A DNA stretch of 6,396 bases from Halobacteriales archaeon QH_10_65_19 (GCA_003022085.1 PXQK01000028.1:1-6396); one strand, 5' to 3'; shown: positions 1 through 6,220, numbered from the stretch's first letter. Numbers and translations: made by a program. Notes: a model not told the origin generated them from the sequence alone.

Positions 1-25
1 GTTGGTACGAACGTGATTTGGAAAC

Positions 26-2089
26 ATGTCACATAATCTCGGAGTGGACGTCGGTGGGACCTTTACCGACGTCATCGTGTTCGACGAGGACACCAACAAG
101 CTCACCGTAGACAAAGTGCTGTCGACCCCGGAGAACCCGTCGCGAGGCGTACTAAACGCCGTCGAGGAGGCCGCTTCGAAGGCCGAGACGTCAATGGCGG
201 ACCTGGCGCTTCTCTTCCACGGGACGACCGTCGTGACGAATATGCTTCTGGAGGAGACGGGCTCTCGCGTCGGGCTCGTGACGAGCGACGGTCACGGTGA
301 CATCCTCCATCTGGCCCGTGCGTGGACGCCTGGACCGCTGTACGGGTGGATGGCAATGGAGAAGCCGGACCCGCTCGCGGACTTGGTCGACACCCGGACA
401 ATCTCGGGTCGTATCGACTCCCCGGAGGGTGACGTAGTTGAGCCGGTCGACGAGGCCGAAGTTCGCAGGAAAGTCGGTGAACTCCATGACGCGGGGATCG
501 AGTCGCTGACCATCGCGTTGCTCAACTCGTATCTCAACCCGACACACGAAAAACAGGTCCGGGACATCGTCAACGAGGAGTTTCCAGATCTCCCGGTGTC
601 AATCTCCTCGGAGATCGTTCCGGAGTACGGCGAATACGAGCGTACGCTCACGACTGTCATCAACGACTACGCCAGGCCGCAGGTGATCGACTACCTGGAC
701 AAACTGGACGCGGCACTCGCAGACGCAGGTGCAGAGCCAGAGATGAACATCGTCCGCTCGGACGGCGGGTTGATGAGTTCCGCGTCGGCCAAGCGCCGCC
801 CCGTGGAGCTCGCACTGTCGGGGCCCTCCGGGGGAGTCGTGGGCGCGGCGACGGTCGCGGGAAAAAAAGGACTCTCGGACGTCCTGACGCTGGATATGGG
901 CGGAACCTCGACCGACGTGTCGCTGGTGGAGGGTGGACAACCAGAGACGACCCGTCAGACGAAGGTCGGATACCGTGAGTTCAACTCCCGGGCTGTCGAT
1001 ATCAACACCGAGGGTGCCGGAGGCGGATCGATTGCGCGCGTCCAGCTCAGCGGCTCCCTCCAGGTCGGCCCGGAAAGCGCCGGCGCAGATCCGGGCCCAG
1101 CCTGCTACGGCCAGGGCGGCGAGGAGCCGACGGTGACGGACGCCAACGTGGTTCTCGGCCGGATCCCCCCCTCTGTCCAGCTCGGCGGCCGGATGGAGCT
1201 CGACCGCGACGCAGCCCGGGAGGTCATCGGGGAGGTTGCGGAGGAGCGCGATACCTCAATCGAGAAGGCCGCACAGGCGATTCTCGACGTCGTCAACGAG
1301 AACATGCACGGCGCGTTGCGCGTCGTATCGGTGGAACGGGGCTACGACCCACGCGACTTTGGCTTCGTCGCGTTCGGCGGGGCCGGACCGATGCACGCGA
1401 ACGCCCTCGTCGAACTCAACGGGGCGTACCCCCTCATCGTCCCGCCCGGCCCCGGCGTTATGAGCGCGTTCGGGTTCCTGACGAGCGACATCCAAAGCGA
1501 GTTCTCGGAGACGTACCTCAGAACCGATCGGGAGGTTGACGGGCAGGAGGTCTACGACGACCTCCGGACCCTCCAGGAGAGCGCCAGGGAGTGGCTCCTG
1601 TCGGAAGAAGTCCACGAGCAGGACCACGCGTTCGAGTTCGTCGCGGACTGTCGGTACTACCGCCAGGACATTCAGATGTCGATCCCGGTCGACGTGGACA
1701 GCCTCCGGAGCGACACAGGCATCGCCGAGATCAAGGACGATTTCGAGACGCGTCACGAACAGCGGTTCGGGTTCACGCTGGACGCACCACTCGAAATCGC
1801 CAACCTGCGGGTGATCGGAAAGGGGACAGTTGAAGGGATTAGCATCGAAGAACACGAACTCGACGAGGGGGATCCGAGCGGTGCCCGGCGTGTGACCCGG
1901 GAGGTGTTTTTCGACAACGCGTATCACGACACCCCGATATACGCCCGTGCGGAGCTGGGTCCTGGACATCTCCTGGAGGGACCGGCGATCGTCACGGAAC
2001 CCGATGCGACAACGGTCGTCCAGCCAGGCCACGAGGCACACGTGGACAGGTTTGCTAATATCGAGATCACCCGGAGTGATTCCCAATGA
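26..2089 (+). CDS. hyuA: Hydantoinase/oxoprolinase family protein, subunit A (HyuA-like)
   Basis: This 687-aa protein has the usual HyuA length. The family couples ATP hydrolysis to opening a cyclic amide (hydantoin, 5-oxoproline) or, in relatives, to ketone carboxylation; the protein should be cytosolic. The N-terminal hydantoinase/oxoprolinase domain opens with the phosphate-binding motif DVGGTFTDV (residues 8-16), followed by FHGTTVVTN (64-72). The second actin-like ATPase part carries LDMGGTSTDVSLV (289-301), GAGGGSIA (330-337), GPESAGADPGPACYG (348-362), AFGGAGPMHA (449-458) and PPGPGVMSAFG (473-483). The C-terminal domain includes EGPAIVTEPDATTVV (651-665). The ATG at 26 is chosen because the first motif begins seven residues later. 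Only 25 bases precede it, so the promoter cannot be judged. The stop overlaps the hyuB start as ATGA. Family assignment is firm; the substrate (hydantoin, oxoproline or an aryl/alkyl ketone) is not determined. Confidence 0.95.
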   Translation: MSHNLGVDVGGTFTDVIVFDEDTNKLTVDKVLSTPENPSRGVLNAVEEAASKAETSMADLALLFHGTTVVTNMLLEETGSRVGLVTSDGHGDILHLARAWTPGPLYGWMAMEKPDPLADLVDTRTISGRIDSPEGDVVEPVDEAEVRRKVGELHDAGIESLTIALLNSYLNPTHEKQVRDIVNEEFPDLPVSISSEIVPEYGEYERTLTTVINDYARPQVIDYLDKLDAALADAGAEPEMNIVRSDGGLMSSASAKRRPVELALSGPSGGVVGAATVAGKKGLSDVLTLDMGGTSTDVSLVEGGQPETTRQTKVGYREFNSRAVDINTEGAGGGSIARVQLSGSLQVGPESAGADPGPACYGQGGEEPTVTDANVVLGRIPPSVQLGGRMELDRDAAREVIGEVAEERDTSIEKAAQAILDVVNENMHGALRVVSVERGYDPRDFGFVAFGGAGPMHANALVELNGAYPLIVPPGPGVMSAFGFLTSDIQSEFSETYLRTDREVDGQEVYDDLRTLQESAREWLLSEEVHEQDHAFEFVADCRYYRQDIQMSIPVDVDSLRSDTGIAEIKDDFETRHEQRFGFTLDAPLEIANLRVIGKGTVEGISIEEHELDEGDPSGARRVTREVFFDNAYHDTPIYARAELGPGHLLEGPAIVTEPDATTVVQPGHEAHVDRFANIEITRSDSQ
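2073..2079 (+). promoter_or_regulatory. Shine-Dalgarno-like site for hyuB
   Basis: GGAGTGA lies inside the end of hyuA, six bases before the hyuB ATG at 2086. It resembles the archaeal GGAGGTGA ribosome-binding consensus and supports the ATG at 2086 as start, with translation coupled to hyuA through the ATGA overlap. Confidence 0.5.
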
Positions 2090-2772
2090 GCCAGACATCT
2101 GAGATCCCGGACTTCGTCGGGGAGCACGATATCGACGAGACGACACTCGACATCATCGAGAGCACCCTCTCGAACACGCGGTACGAGATGGATCGCGTAG
2201 TGGAAACAACGGCTATCAGCCCGATCATCCGCGAACAGTCCGACCAGTTCCCCCTGATCGCCGACAGTCAGGGACGGATGGTGATGGGCCAGTTCGGGAG
2301 TGCGATCGAGACGATTATCGGGAACTCTCCGTACGAGTGGGACAACCTCGAAGACGGGGACGTCATCGCGACGAACGATCCATACATGTGCGAGGGGGCG
2401 GTGTCACACCTGCCGGACATGTTACTCCTGCGTCCGATCTTCTACAAGGGGGACCTGGTGGGCTTTTCCAGCCAGTGGGGTCACCTCTCGGACGTCGGGG
2501 GCAAGACGCCCGGCTCGATGCCGATCGAAGTCGAGAGCGTCTTCGAGGAGGGTGCCCGTCTCCCACCGGTGAAACTCTTCACGAACGGCGAGATCGACGA
2601 GGAGATCCTCTATACGTTCACACACAACTCCCGGTTACCCGGCCAGATCGAACAGGACATCAAGGCGCTGTCGGCGGGCACGAAAACGGCCGAAAAGCGG
2701 GTCATCGACCTCTGCGAGCGGTTCACATGGAGGGGTGTAACGCGATTCTCGACCGGACTCGGACCGGAATGA
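2086..2772 (+). CDS. HyuB N-terminal fragment (228 aa)
   Basis: This is the part of hyuB readable from its own ATG. About the first 213 residues are family sequence: SPIIREQSDQ (45-54), GDVIATNDPYMCEGAVSHLPD (start 91, with NDPY at 97-100 and His108/Asp111), WGHLSDVGGKTPGS (131-144, His133 and Asp136, probable metal ligands by family analogy), EEGARLPPVKLF (154-165) and HNSRLPGQ (180-187). The last 15 residues after LCERF do not look like the family and are read out of frame. The NDPY-x-C-x-GA-x-SH form differs from the common NDPY-x-GGTH form. From memory it resembles the acetophenone-carboxylase-type branch, but this needs a search. A fragment of this size would lack the C-terminal half and is probably inactive alone. 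Confidence 0.7.
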   Translation: MSQTSEIPDFVGEHDIDETTLDIIESTLSNTRYEMDRVVETTAISPIIREQSDQFPLIADSQGRMVMGQFGSAIETIIGNSPYEWDNLEDGDVIATNDPYMCEGAVSHLPDMLLLRPIFYKGDLVGFSSQWGHLSDVGGKTPGSMPIEVESVFEEGARLPPVKLFTNGEIDEEILYTFTHNSRLPGQIEQDIKALSAGTKTAEKRVIDLCERFTWRGVTRFSTGLGPE

Positions 2773-3935
2773 TAGACCTCATCCAGGAGTTCATTCCAGA
2801 GGGCGAGCGACACACCTTCGAAGACTACGTCGACGACGACGGCCTCGGCAACGGCCCGATCAAGTTCCACCTCGAGATCTACCGCGAAGGTGACACTGTC
2901 TATCTCGACTGGCAGGGGACCGACGAGCAGGTCCCGGGGTCGGTCAACTTCCTGCTGAACACGAAGATGTTCAAGATGTTCGCAGGGGTGTTCCTCATCA
3001 TGTCCTTCGACCCGCTTTTGACGTTCAATGACGGCTACTACGATCTGTTCGATGTCAACCTTCCAAAAGGAACGGCCGTCCAGCCGGAGTTTCCCGCGCC
3101 ACTCAGCAACCGCCTGCCGCTGATGGCACGGCAGTTCGACGTACTCCAGGCTACCTTCTCGAAGCTCATCGACGGGTTCAGCGTCGCCGGCTCGTACGGA
3201 ACGTCGCCGAACCTCGTCTACGCTGGCACGGACTCGGAGGGGAACCCGTTTCAGATGGTCGAGGTCCTCTACGGCGGGATCCCCGCACGTCCCGGTGGCG
3301 ATGGGCTCGACGGACACTCCTGGTGGCCGCTGTTCCGGACCGTCCCTGCGGAGTACCAGGAGGCGTACTACCCACTGACGGTGAACGAGTACAGCACTCG
3401 TACGGACACGGGCGGCGCCGGGGAGTTCCGCGGCGGTCACGGCATCCTGAAGATGTACACGTTCGAGGAAGCCGGCGCGATCACGCTTCAGGACGACCGC
3501 GCCCACACGTACGCCTGGGGTGTGGAGGGCGGCTCCCACGCACAGACCAGCGAGAAGACGCTCATTCGGACCGACGGAACCAAGGAGTCCCTCCCGTCGA
3601 AGGTCGAGGCGCTGCCGGTCGAGCCTGGTGACAAACTCGTATTCAGCACTGCGGGCGGCGGCGGTCTCGGGGACCCGACCGTACGAGACGCAGGGGCAGT
3701 CGCCGAGGAGGTCCGGCGCGGTCTCGTCTCCGAATCGGCTGCCAGGGCCGAGTACGGCGTCGTGTTGAACGACGACGGAACGGTTGACGAACCGGCGACA
3801 GAGGCCCGACGCGAGGAGATACGTCAGGAGCGGGACGAACTGGAGCAGTTCGACTACGGCCCCCTCCCCGAGTACGACGAACTCGCCGAACAGATTGCCG
3901 AGGAACGCCGCGAGTTCGACGAACGTCACGGGTAG
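2727..3935 (+). CDS. HyuB C-terminal fragment (up to 402 aa, shifted frame)
   Basis: This is the remaining two thirds of HyuB in the -1 frame. Counting from the ATG at 2727, the visible family motifs are DWQGTDEQVPGSVN (61-74), NDGYYDLFDVNLPKGT (101-116), a DGLDGHSWW stretch (192-200), EYQEAYYPLTVNEYS (209-223), DTGGAGEFRGGHG (227-239), and the terminal GGGGLGDPTVRDAGAV (310-325) followed by VRRGLVSESAARAEYGVVL (329-347). The end is a charged, Glu/Arg-rich tail, probably helical. A second in-frame ATG at 2769 overlaps the upstream stop as ATGA and would give 388 aa. Neither ATG has a Shine-Dalgarno-like sequence, and codons before 2769 already read as family sequence, so the true protein most likely continues from the upstream frame. 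Automatic annotation may list this as a separate hydantoinase B gene. Confidence 0.7.
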   Translation: MEGCNAILDRTRTGMIDLIQEFIPEGERHTFEDYVDDDGLGNGPIKFHLEIYREGDTVYLDWQGTDEQVPGSVNFLLNTKMFKMFAGVFLIMSFDPLLTFNDGYYDLFDVNLPKGTAVQPEFPAPLSNRLPLMARQFDVLQATFSKLIDGFSVAGSYGTSPNLVYAGTDSEGNPFQMVEVLYGGIPARPGGDGLDGHSWWPLFRTVPAEYQEAYYPLTVNEYSTRTDTGGAGEFRGGHGILKMYTFEEAGAITLQDDRAHTYAWGVEGGSHAQTSEKTLIRTDGTKESLPSKVEALPVEPGDKLVFSTAGGGGLGDPTVRDAGAVAEEVRRGLVSESAARAEYGVVLNDDGTVDEPATEARREEIRQERDELEQFDYGPLPEYDELAEQIAEERREFDERHG

Positions 3936-4021
3936 TCTCTCGCCCTCCTCGGGGAACTGACAGTGCAACTCGCAGTCGAACCGGTCGAGGACTTTGACGT
4001 CGGTAGCAGTTACGGTCCAAA

Positions 4022-4030
4022 GAATTAAAT
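4022..4030 (+). promoter_or_regulatory. TATA-like box for the 49-aa ORF
   Basis: GAATTAAAT stands out as A/T-rich within GC-rich sequence. Its centre is about 30 bases before the ATG at 4057, the distance expected for a leaderless archaeal transcript. A clear purine-rich BRE is not obvious; CCAAA precedes it. Confidence 0.35.
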
Positions 4031-4056
4031 CGGTTTTCCACCCACTGTAGATTGGC

Positions 4057-4206
4057 ATGTACCACGACCACAGACACCGAACAGTGAGCAGGATCCGGCA
4101 CGGCCCGATGGAACCGCTCGACGAGGGCTTCTACGCGTTCCTTCGCGTCGATCGGCCCCTGGTGAACCACTACACCTCCACGGAGGGGGTGCCGCTCACC
4201 TACTGA
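4057..4206 (+). CDS. Candidate small protein, 49 aa, unknown
   Basis: The ORF starts MYHDHRHRTVSRIRHGPMEP and ends EGVPLTY. I do not recognise it. Support for coding comes from two facts: 43 of its 49 sense codons end in G or C, higher than any other frame I tested here, and a TATA-like box lies about 30 bases upstream, fitting a leaderless mRNA. An in-frame TAG nine bases before the ATG fixes the start. The N-terminal third is rich in His and Arg, and the rest is mixed with several aromatic residues. There is no membrane segment, CxxC pair or signal peptide. It could instead be the 5' remnant of a longer gene, since no second half follows, or chance. It lies 121 bases after hyuB on the same strand and is not obviously part of that operon. 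Confidence 0.35.
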   Translation: MYHDHRHRTVSRIRHGPMEPLDEGFYAFLRVDRPLVNHYTSTEGVPLTY

Positions 4207-4488
4207 TCCGGTCGCACCCGCTCTGTCCCCGGGGTGTGGTGTTTCGACAGTTCGGGCGTCACGACGGTCGTGGTGGGCTGCTGGTACCTTTTTGACGTCG
4301 GCGATAGCGTCCCTTGCTTTGCTGGCATCGCCATCGACGACGACCTGATCGGCAACGTGGGTGCACCGTACCCGACGCCTGGCTGTGGGATGGTTTATAC
4401 AGCACTCCTGACACTACCGACACTGTACCCATTTTCCCACTCGTCGACGTTCTGTTCGAGCAGCGTACTATATTGCGTTATAACAATC

Positions 4489-4515
4489 AAAAACGCTTAC
4501 GAACATAAGTGTTTT
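4489..4515 (-). terminator. Hairpin with T-run, terminator of the methyltransferase operon
   Basis: AAAACGCTTA (4490-4499) and TAAGTGTTTT (4506-4515) form a 10-bp inverted repeat with a 6-base loop, 7 bases past the stop codon of the minus-strand gene. Read on the minus strand the far side ends in TTTTT (4493-4489), as expected for an archaeal U-tract terminator. On the minus strand the stem has one A-C mismatch; on the plus strand that pair is a G-U wobble, so it could also act on transcripts coming from the left. Confidence 0.5.
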
Positions 4516-4522
4516 AGATTAT

Positions 4523-5041
4523 TTAGCGCAGTTCGCCGTAGACGTAGAGGCCGACGCCGAGCGGCTCCGTCTCGCCCGCGAGTTCGTGGGTGACAATCAG
4601 GTAGCCCCAGTCGCCCTCCCAGTCGAGTTCCTGGTCCTCGCCGGCGAGAAACGTCGCAGCCTCGGGCCGCGGGAGGTGGATACAGTTGCGCGTCGCGTGG
4701 CCGCCGAACCGCTGGGCCGCCTCCAGCGTTGGCTTCCAGTGCTCCTGGCGCGTCCGCAGCGCCATCATCCCCAGGCCGTCGGCGTCGACCGGCGAGGCCA
4801 GCTTCCCGTGGAAGGCCCAGATCTTGCCCGCGCCGCGCTCCCAGAACGAGTACAGCTCGAACACCGCGGAATCGATCCCGAAGCGCTCCGCCCACCACGA
4901 GAGCACCGCTTCCCGCGTGGGCCGGCCCGTGACTGCACGGTCGTCGGCCGTCGCCGGCAGCCGGTCGAACCGGTCGCTCACGTTCTCCCGGGTCTCGTCC
5001 GCGGTGTTCTCCGCGTTGCCGCCGGACTCGTTGGGTGTCAT
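4523..5041 (-). CDS. PUA-like RNA-binding protein next to m5C methyltransferase (DUF7122-like)
   Basis: This 172-aa protein starts MTPNESGGNA. The first 40 residues are acidic and probably disordered. A folded part follows: TREAVLSWWAERFGI (42-56), FELYSFWERGAGKIWAF (61-77), GLGMMALRT (89-97), WKPTLEAAQRFGGHATRN (102-119) and WGYLIVTHELAGETEPLGVG (145-164), ending LYVYGELR. This order, with a Gly-x-G-aliphatic strand, a K-x-T helix before FG, and a Gly-Tyr-aliphatic strand before LG-x-G, resembles the C-terminal PUA-like domain of RsmF-type methyltransferases. I infer that it binds RNA and helps the enzyme encoded just upstream. I recall such haloarchaeal proteins as DUF7122, which a profile search should confirm. 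Its ATG overlaps the methyltransferase TGA by one base (TGATG), and GGTGA lies seven bases before it. The same frame stays open further upstream to 5365, but that extension is antiframe to the methyltransferase and is rejected. Confidence 0.8.
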   Translation of the reverse strand: MTPNESGGNAENTADETRENVSDRFDRLPATADDRAVTGRPTREAVLSWWAERFGIDSAVFELYSFWERGAGKIWAFHGKLASPVDADGLGMMALRTRQEHWKPTLEAAQRFGGHATRNCIHLPRPEAATFLAGEDQELDWEGDWGYLIVTHELAGETEPLGVGLYVYGELR

Positions 5042-5985
5042 CAGCCGGTCACCGCCAGTTTCGCACAGAAGAAGCCGCCGGTGTCGTTCTGGTGGGGGTA
5101 GATCCGCTTCGCGCGGGTGACGCTGTCGTCGAAGGAGTCGCCCTCCCACTCGGTGATCCCCGGCGACGACTCCAGGGGAAGGTCGAACCCGACAGTCCGG
5201 CAGGGCTCCTCGGAGAGGGCGTGGTTGAGCACCGCCTCGTTCTCCTCGGGGGCGAACGTACACGTCGAGTAGACGACCGTCCCGCCCTCGCGGGTGGCCT
5301 GGACCGCCCGGCGGAGGATTCCCTTCTGGACCCCGGTGACGGCCTCGACCTGGTCGAAGCTCCACTCCCCGAGCACGTCCGGGTTCTTGCGGACCGTCCC
5401 CTCACAGGAACAGGGGACGTCGACCAGCGCGCGGTCGTACATGGCCCCGTCAGCGGCCGTCGGTCCGGGCTCGTCGTCGGCGGAGGCGAAGGGTTTCAAC
5501 GAGTGGTTGCGGGCGTCCTCGACAGTCACCGCCACGTTCGTGACACCGAGCCGTTCGGTGTTCGAACGTAGCGCCGACACCCGCCCGATGTTGCTGTCGG
5601 TTGCGACCAGCAACCCATCGTCGTCCATCAGCGCCGCGAGCTGTGTCGTCTTGCTCCCGGGGGCGGCGCAGGCGTCCCAGACGCGCTCGCCGGGCTGGGG
5701 GTCCAGTACTTCGGCGGGGATCGCCGACACCTCCTCCTGGCCGTGGAGCCAGCCGTGGGTGTATGGCCAGTTCGCCCCCGGCTGCGCGTTGGGCAGGCGA
5801 AGGAGCCCGGGGTGCCAGCCCGCTGGCTCGTACGTCATCCCGACTTCCTGGAGTGCCTCCCGAGCCCGCTCGACTGTCGTCTTGATGCTGTTTATGCGCA
5901 CTACTGCTGGGAGCGGGCGCTCGCACGCCGCGCGGAACGCCGCGGGGTCGTCGATGAGCGGCTCGTAGCGCTCCAGGACAGTCAT
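5041..5985 (-). CDS. RsmB/NOP2/Sun family m5C RNA methyltransferase
   Basis: This 314-aa class I SAM-dependent enzyme should methylate cytosine C5 in tRNA or rRNA. With the start at MTVLERYEPL, the N-terminal RNA-binding part holds LPAVVRINSIKT (25-36) and the GWLHGQEEVSAIPAEVL segment (78-94). SAM motif I is VWDACAAPGSKTTQLA (102-117), and the ribose-binding acid is Asp130. Motif IV is DVPCSCEGT (189-197), giving the first conserved Cys (Cys192). Motif VI is VYSTCTFAPEENE (238-250), with the catalytic Cys242. The family C-terminus YPHQNDTGGFFCAKL is at 296-310. All expected catalytic residues are present. The frame stays open to 6144, but the extra 53 residues are not acidic, lack family features and overlap the divergent 47-aa gene, so the ATG at 5985 is preferred. 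The enzyme lacks a fused PUA domain; the next gene supplies one. Whether tRNA or rRNA is the target cannot be told from sequence. Confidence 0.93.
   Translation of the reverse strand: MTVLERYEPLIDDPAAFRAACERPLPAVVRINSIKTTVERAREALQEVGMTYEPAGWHPGLLRLPNAQPGANWPYTHGWLHGQEEVSAIPAEVLDPQPGERVWDACAAPGSKTTQLAALMDDDGLLVATDSNIGRVSALRSNTERLGVTNVAVTVEDARNHSLKPFASADDEPGPTAADGAMYDRALVDVPCSCEGTVRKNPDVLGEWSFDQVEAVTGVQKGILRRAVQATREGGTVVYSTCTFAPEENEAVLNHALSEEPCRTVGFDLPLESSPGITEWEGDSFDDSVTRAKRIYPHQNDTGGFFCAKLAVTG
5049..5053 (-). promoter_or_regulatory. Shine-Dalgarno-like site for the PUA-like gene
   Basis: On the minus strand GGTGA sits seven bases before the ATG at 5041, inside the last codons of the methyltransferase gene. 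It decides the start at 5041 and indicates translational coupling of the two genes. Confidence 0.45.
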
Positions 5986-6013
5986 CAAACGCCGTTCGGC
6001 GCTGCCGCGTTTG
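5986..6013. repeat. Inverted repeat directly before the methyltransferase start
   Basis: CAAACGC (5986-5992) and GCGTTTG (6007-6013) are perfect 7-base inverted arms around a 14-base spacer, and the left arm touches the methyltransferase start codon. A shorter alternative hairpin, CGCC-GTTC-GGCG, lies at 5990-6001. A further CGTTTG is at 6057-6062 in the same 91-base divergent interval. This could be a 5'-leader hairpin or an operator. No clear TATA box for either divergent gene is visible. Confidence 0.4.
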
Positions 6014-6076
6014 TGGGTTTCGACCGACGACGAGTGGCGGGTCGAACGGAGAGAGACGTTTGCGTACAATCCGAAA

Positions 6077-6220
6077 ATGTGGGTTACCGTCGGCGGCGAC
6101 GTCAAGGCCCAGGGGTCGAAAGACTTCGTCGACACCGTTGACACCGACGACGGCGAGAAGGAGGTTCACTACTCGGCTGCCGACGGGATCGAGGGCGCCT
6201 CGCCGGCGGAAAGCGACTGA
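6077..6220 (+). CDS. Small acidic hypothetical protein, 47 aa
   Basis: The protein begins MWVTVGGDVKAQGSKDF and ends GASPAESD. I do not recognise a family. It holds 12 Asp/Glu against 3 Lys, typical of a soluble haloarchaeal protein, and 41 of 47 sense codons end in G or C, so coding is likely. There is no signal peptide, membrane segment or metal-binding pair. The Trp-Val-Thr-Val start looks like a first beta strand, and the Gly/Asp/Glu-rich tail is probably disordered. The frame is open upstream to 6011, but that extension contains a basic, un-haloarchaeal stretch, so the ATG at 6077 is preferred. It is divergent from the methyltransferase, 91 bases away, and ends 27 bases before the Tat-protein gene, which has its own TATA-like box. 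Confidence 0.7.
   Translation: MWVTVGGDVKAQGSKDFVDTVDTDDGEKEVHYSAADGIEGASPAESD

Larger units (their letters stand above)
2086..3935 (+). pseudogene. hyuB: Hydantoinase B/oxoprolinase family protein, frameshifted (HyuB-like)
   Basis: Taken together the two frames encode a complete HyuB-type subunit, the partner of HyuA. Restoring one base gives 616 codons plus stop, near the normal family length. Frame 1 holds the N-terminal motifs up to LCERF (residues 209-213). The frame then changes by -1 and continues as MEGCNAILDRTRTGM through to the C-terminus. The switch falls at about 2724-2727, where one inserted base after the Phe codon TTC would restore continuous coding. I see no classic X-XXY-YYZ slippery heptamer at the junction and no Shine-Dalgarno site before the downstream ATGs, so programmed frameshifting or designed restart looks unlikely. 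Third-position G/C bias and motifs are preserved downstream, which fits a very recent mutation or a base missing from the assembly. If the base is missing only from the assembly, the gene is intact. Confidence 0.75.
3936..4522. other. Long intergenic region between convergent operons
   Basis: Apart from the candidate 49-aa ORF and the terminator listed separately, I see no recognisable gene here. From about 4380 to 4525 the sequence becomes clearly richer in A and T than the flanking genes. Open frames exist on both strands. One on the minus strand, open from about 4415 down into antisense hyuB, includes HVADQVVVDGDASKARDAIA (about 4304-4363), but it has no good start and only moderate third-position G/C. 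A T5 run at 4289-4293 could end + strand transcripts from hyuB. The 11-mer TTTGACGTCGG occurs twice (3993-4003 and 4291-4301). The region may be a decayed gene or insertion scar, but no transposase motif or target-site pair is convincing. Confidence 0.5.

Noticed and set aside
1256..2146. 296-codon minus-strand frame antisense to hyuA
   Set aside because: It is a shadow of hyuA codon bias with no recognisable motifs.
2720..2735. Programmed -1 frameshift site in hyuB
   Set aside because: No X-XXY-YYZ heptamer is present at the junction, and HyuB is not known to use recoding. Deletion or sequence error is simpler.
3963..4028. 21-aa plus-strand ORF just after hyuB (GTG start, VEDFDVGSSYGPKN)
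   Set aside because: It is too short, has no start signal, and its end overlaps the TATA-like box of the 49-aa ORF.
2610..4058. 482-codon open frame on the minus strand antisense to hyuB
   Set aside because: Long antisense frames are common opposite GC-rich genes. Its content mirrors the hyuB codons, whereas the plus strand shows clear HyuB motifs.
3993..4301. Mobile element bounded by TTTGACGTCGG repeats
   Set aside because: There is no transposase frame, no terminal inverted repeats and only one short repeat pair made of common codons.
4200..4334. 44-aa minus-strand ORF starting MAMPAKQGTLSPTSK
   Set aside because: Its composition is not haloarchaeal, its third-position G/C is lower than that of real neighbours, and no promoter sits at a suitable distance.
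4234..4593. 119-codon plus-strand frame through the gap, GTG start
   Set aside because: It is unusually Cys- and Ser-rich for a haloarchaeon, starts at GTG without support, and runs into the 3' end of the convergent PUA-like gene.
5986..6144. 53-residue N-terminal extension of the methyltransferase, starting at 6144
   Set aside because: It is not acidic, has no family similarity I can see, and overlaps the better supported 47-aa gene on the other strand. The ATG at 5985 gives the normal N-terminus.
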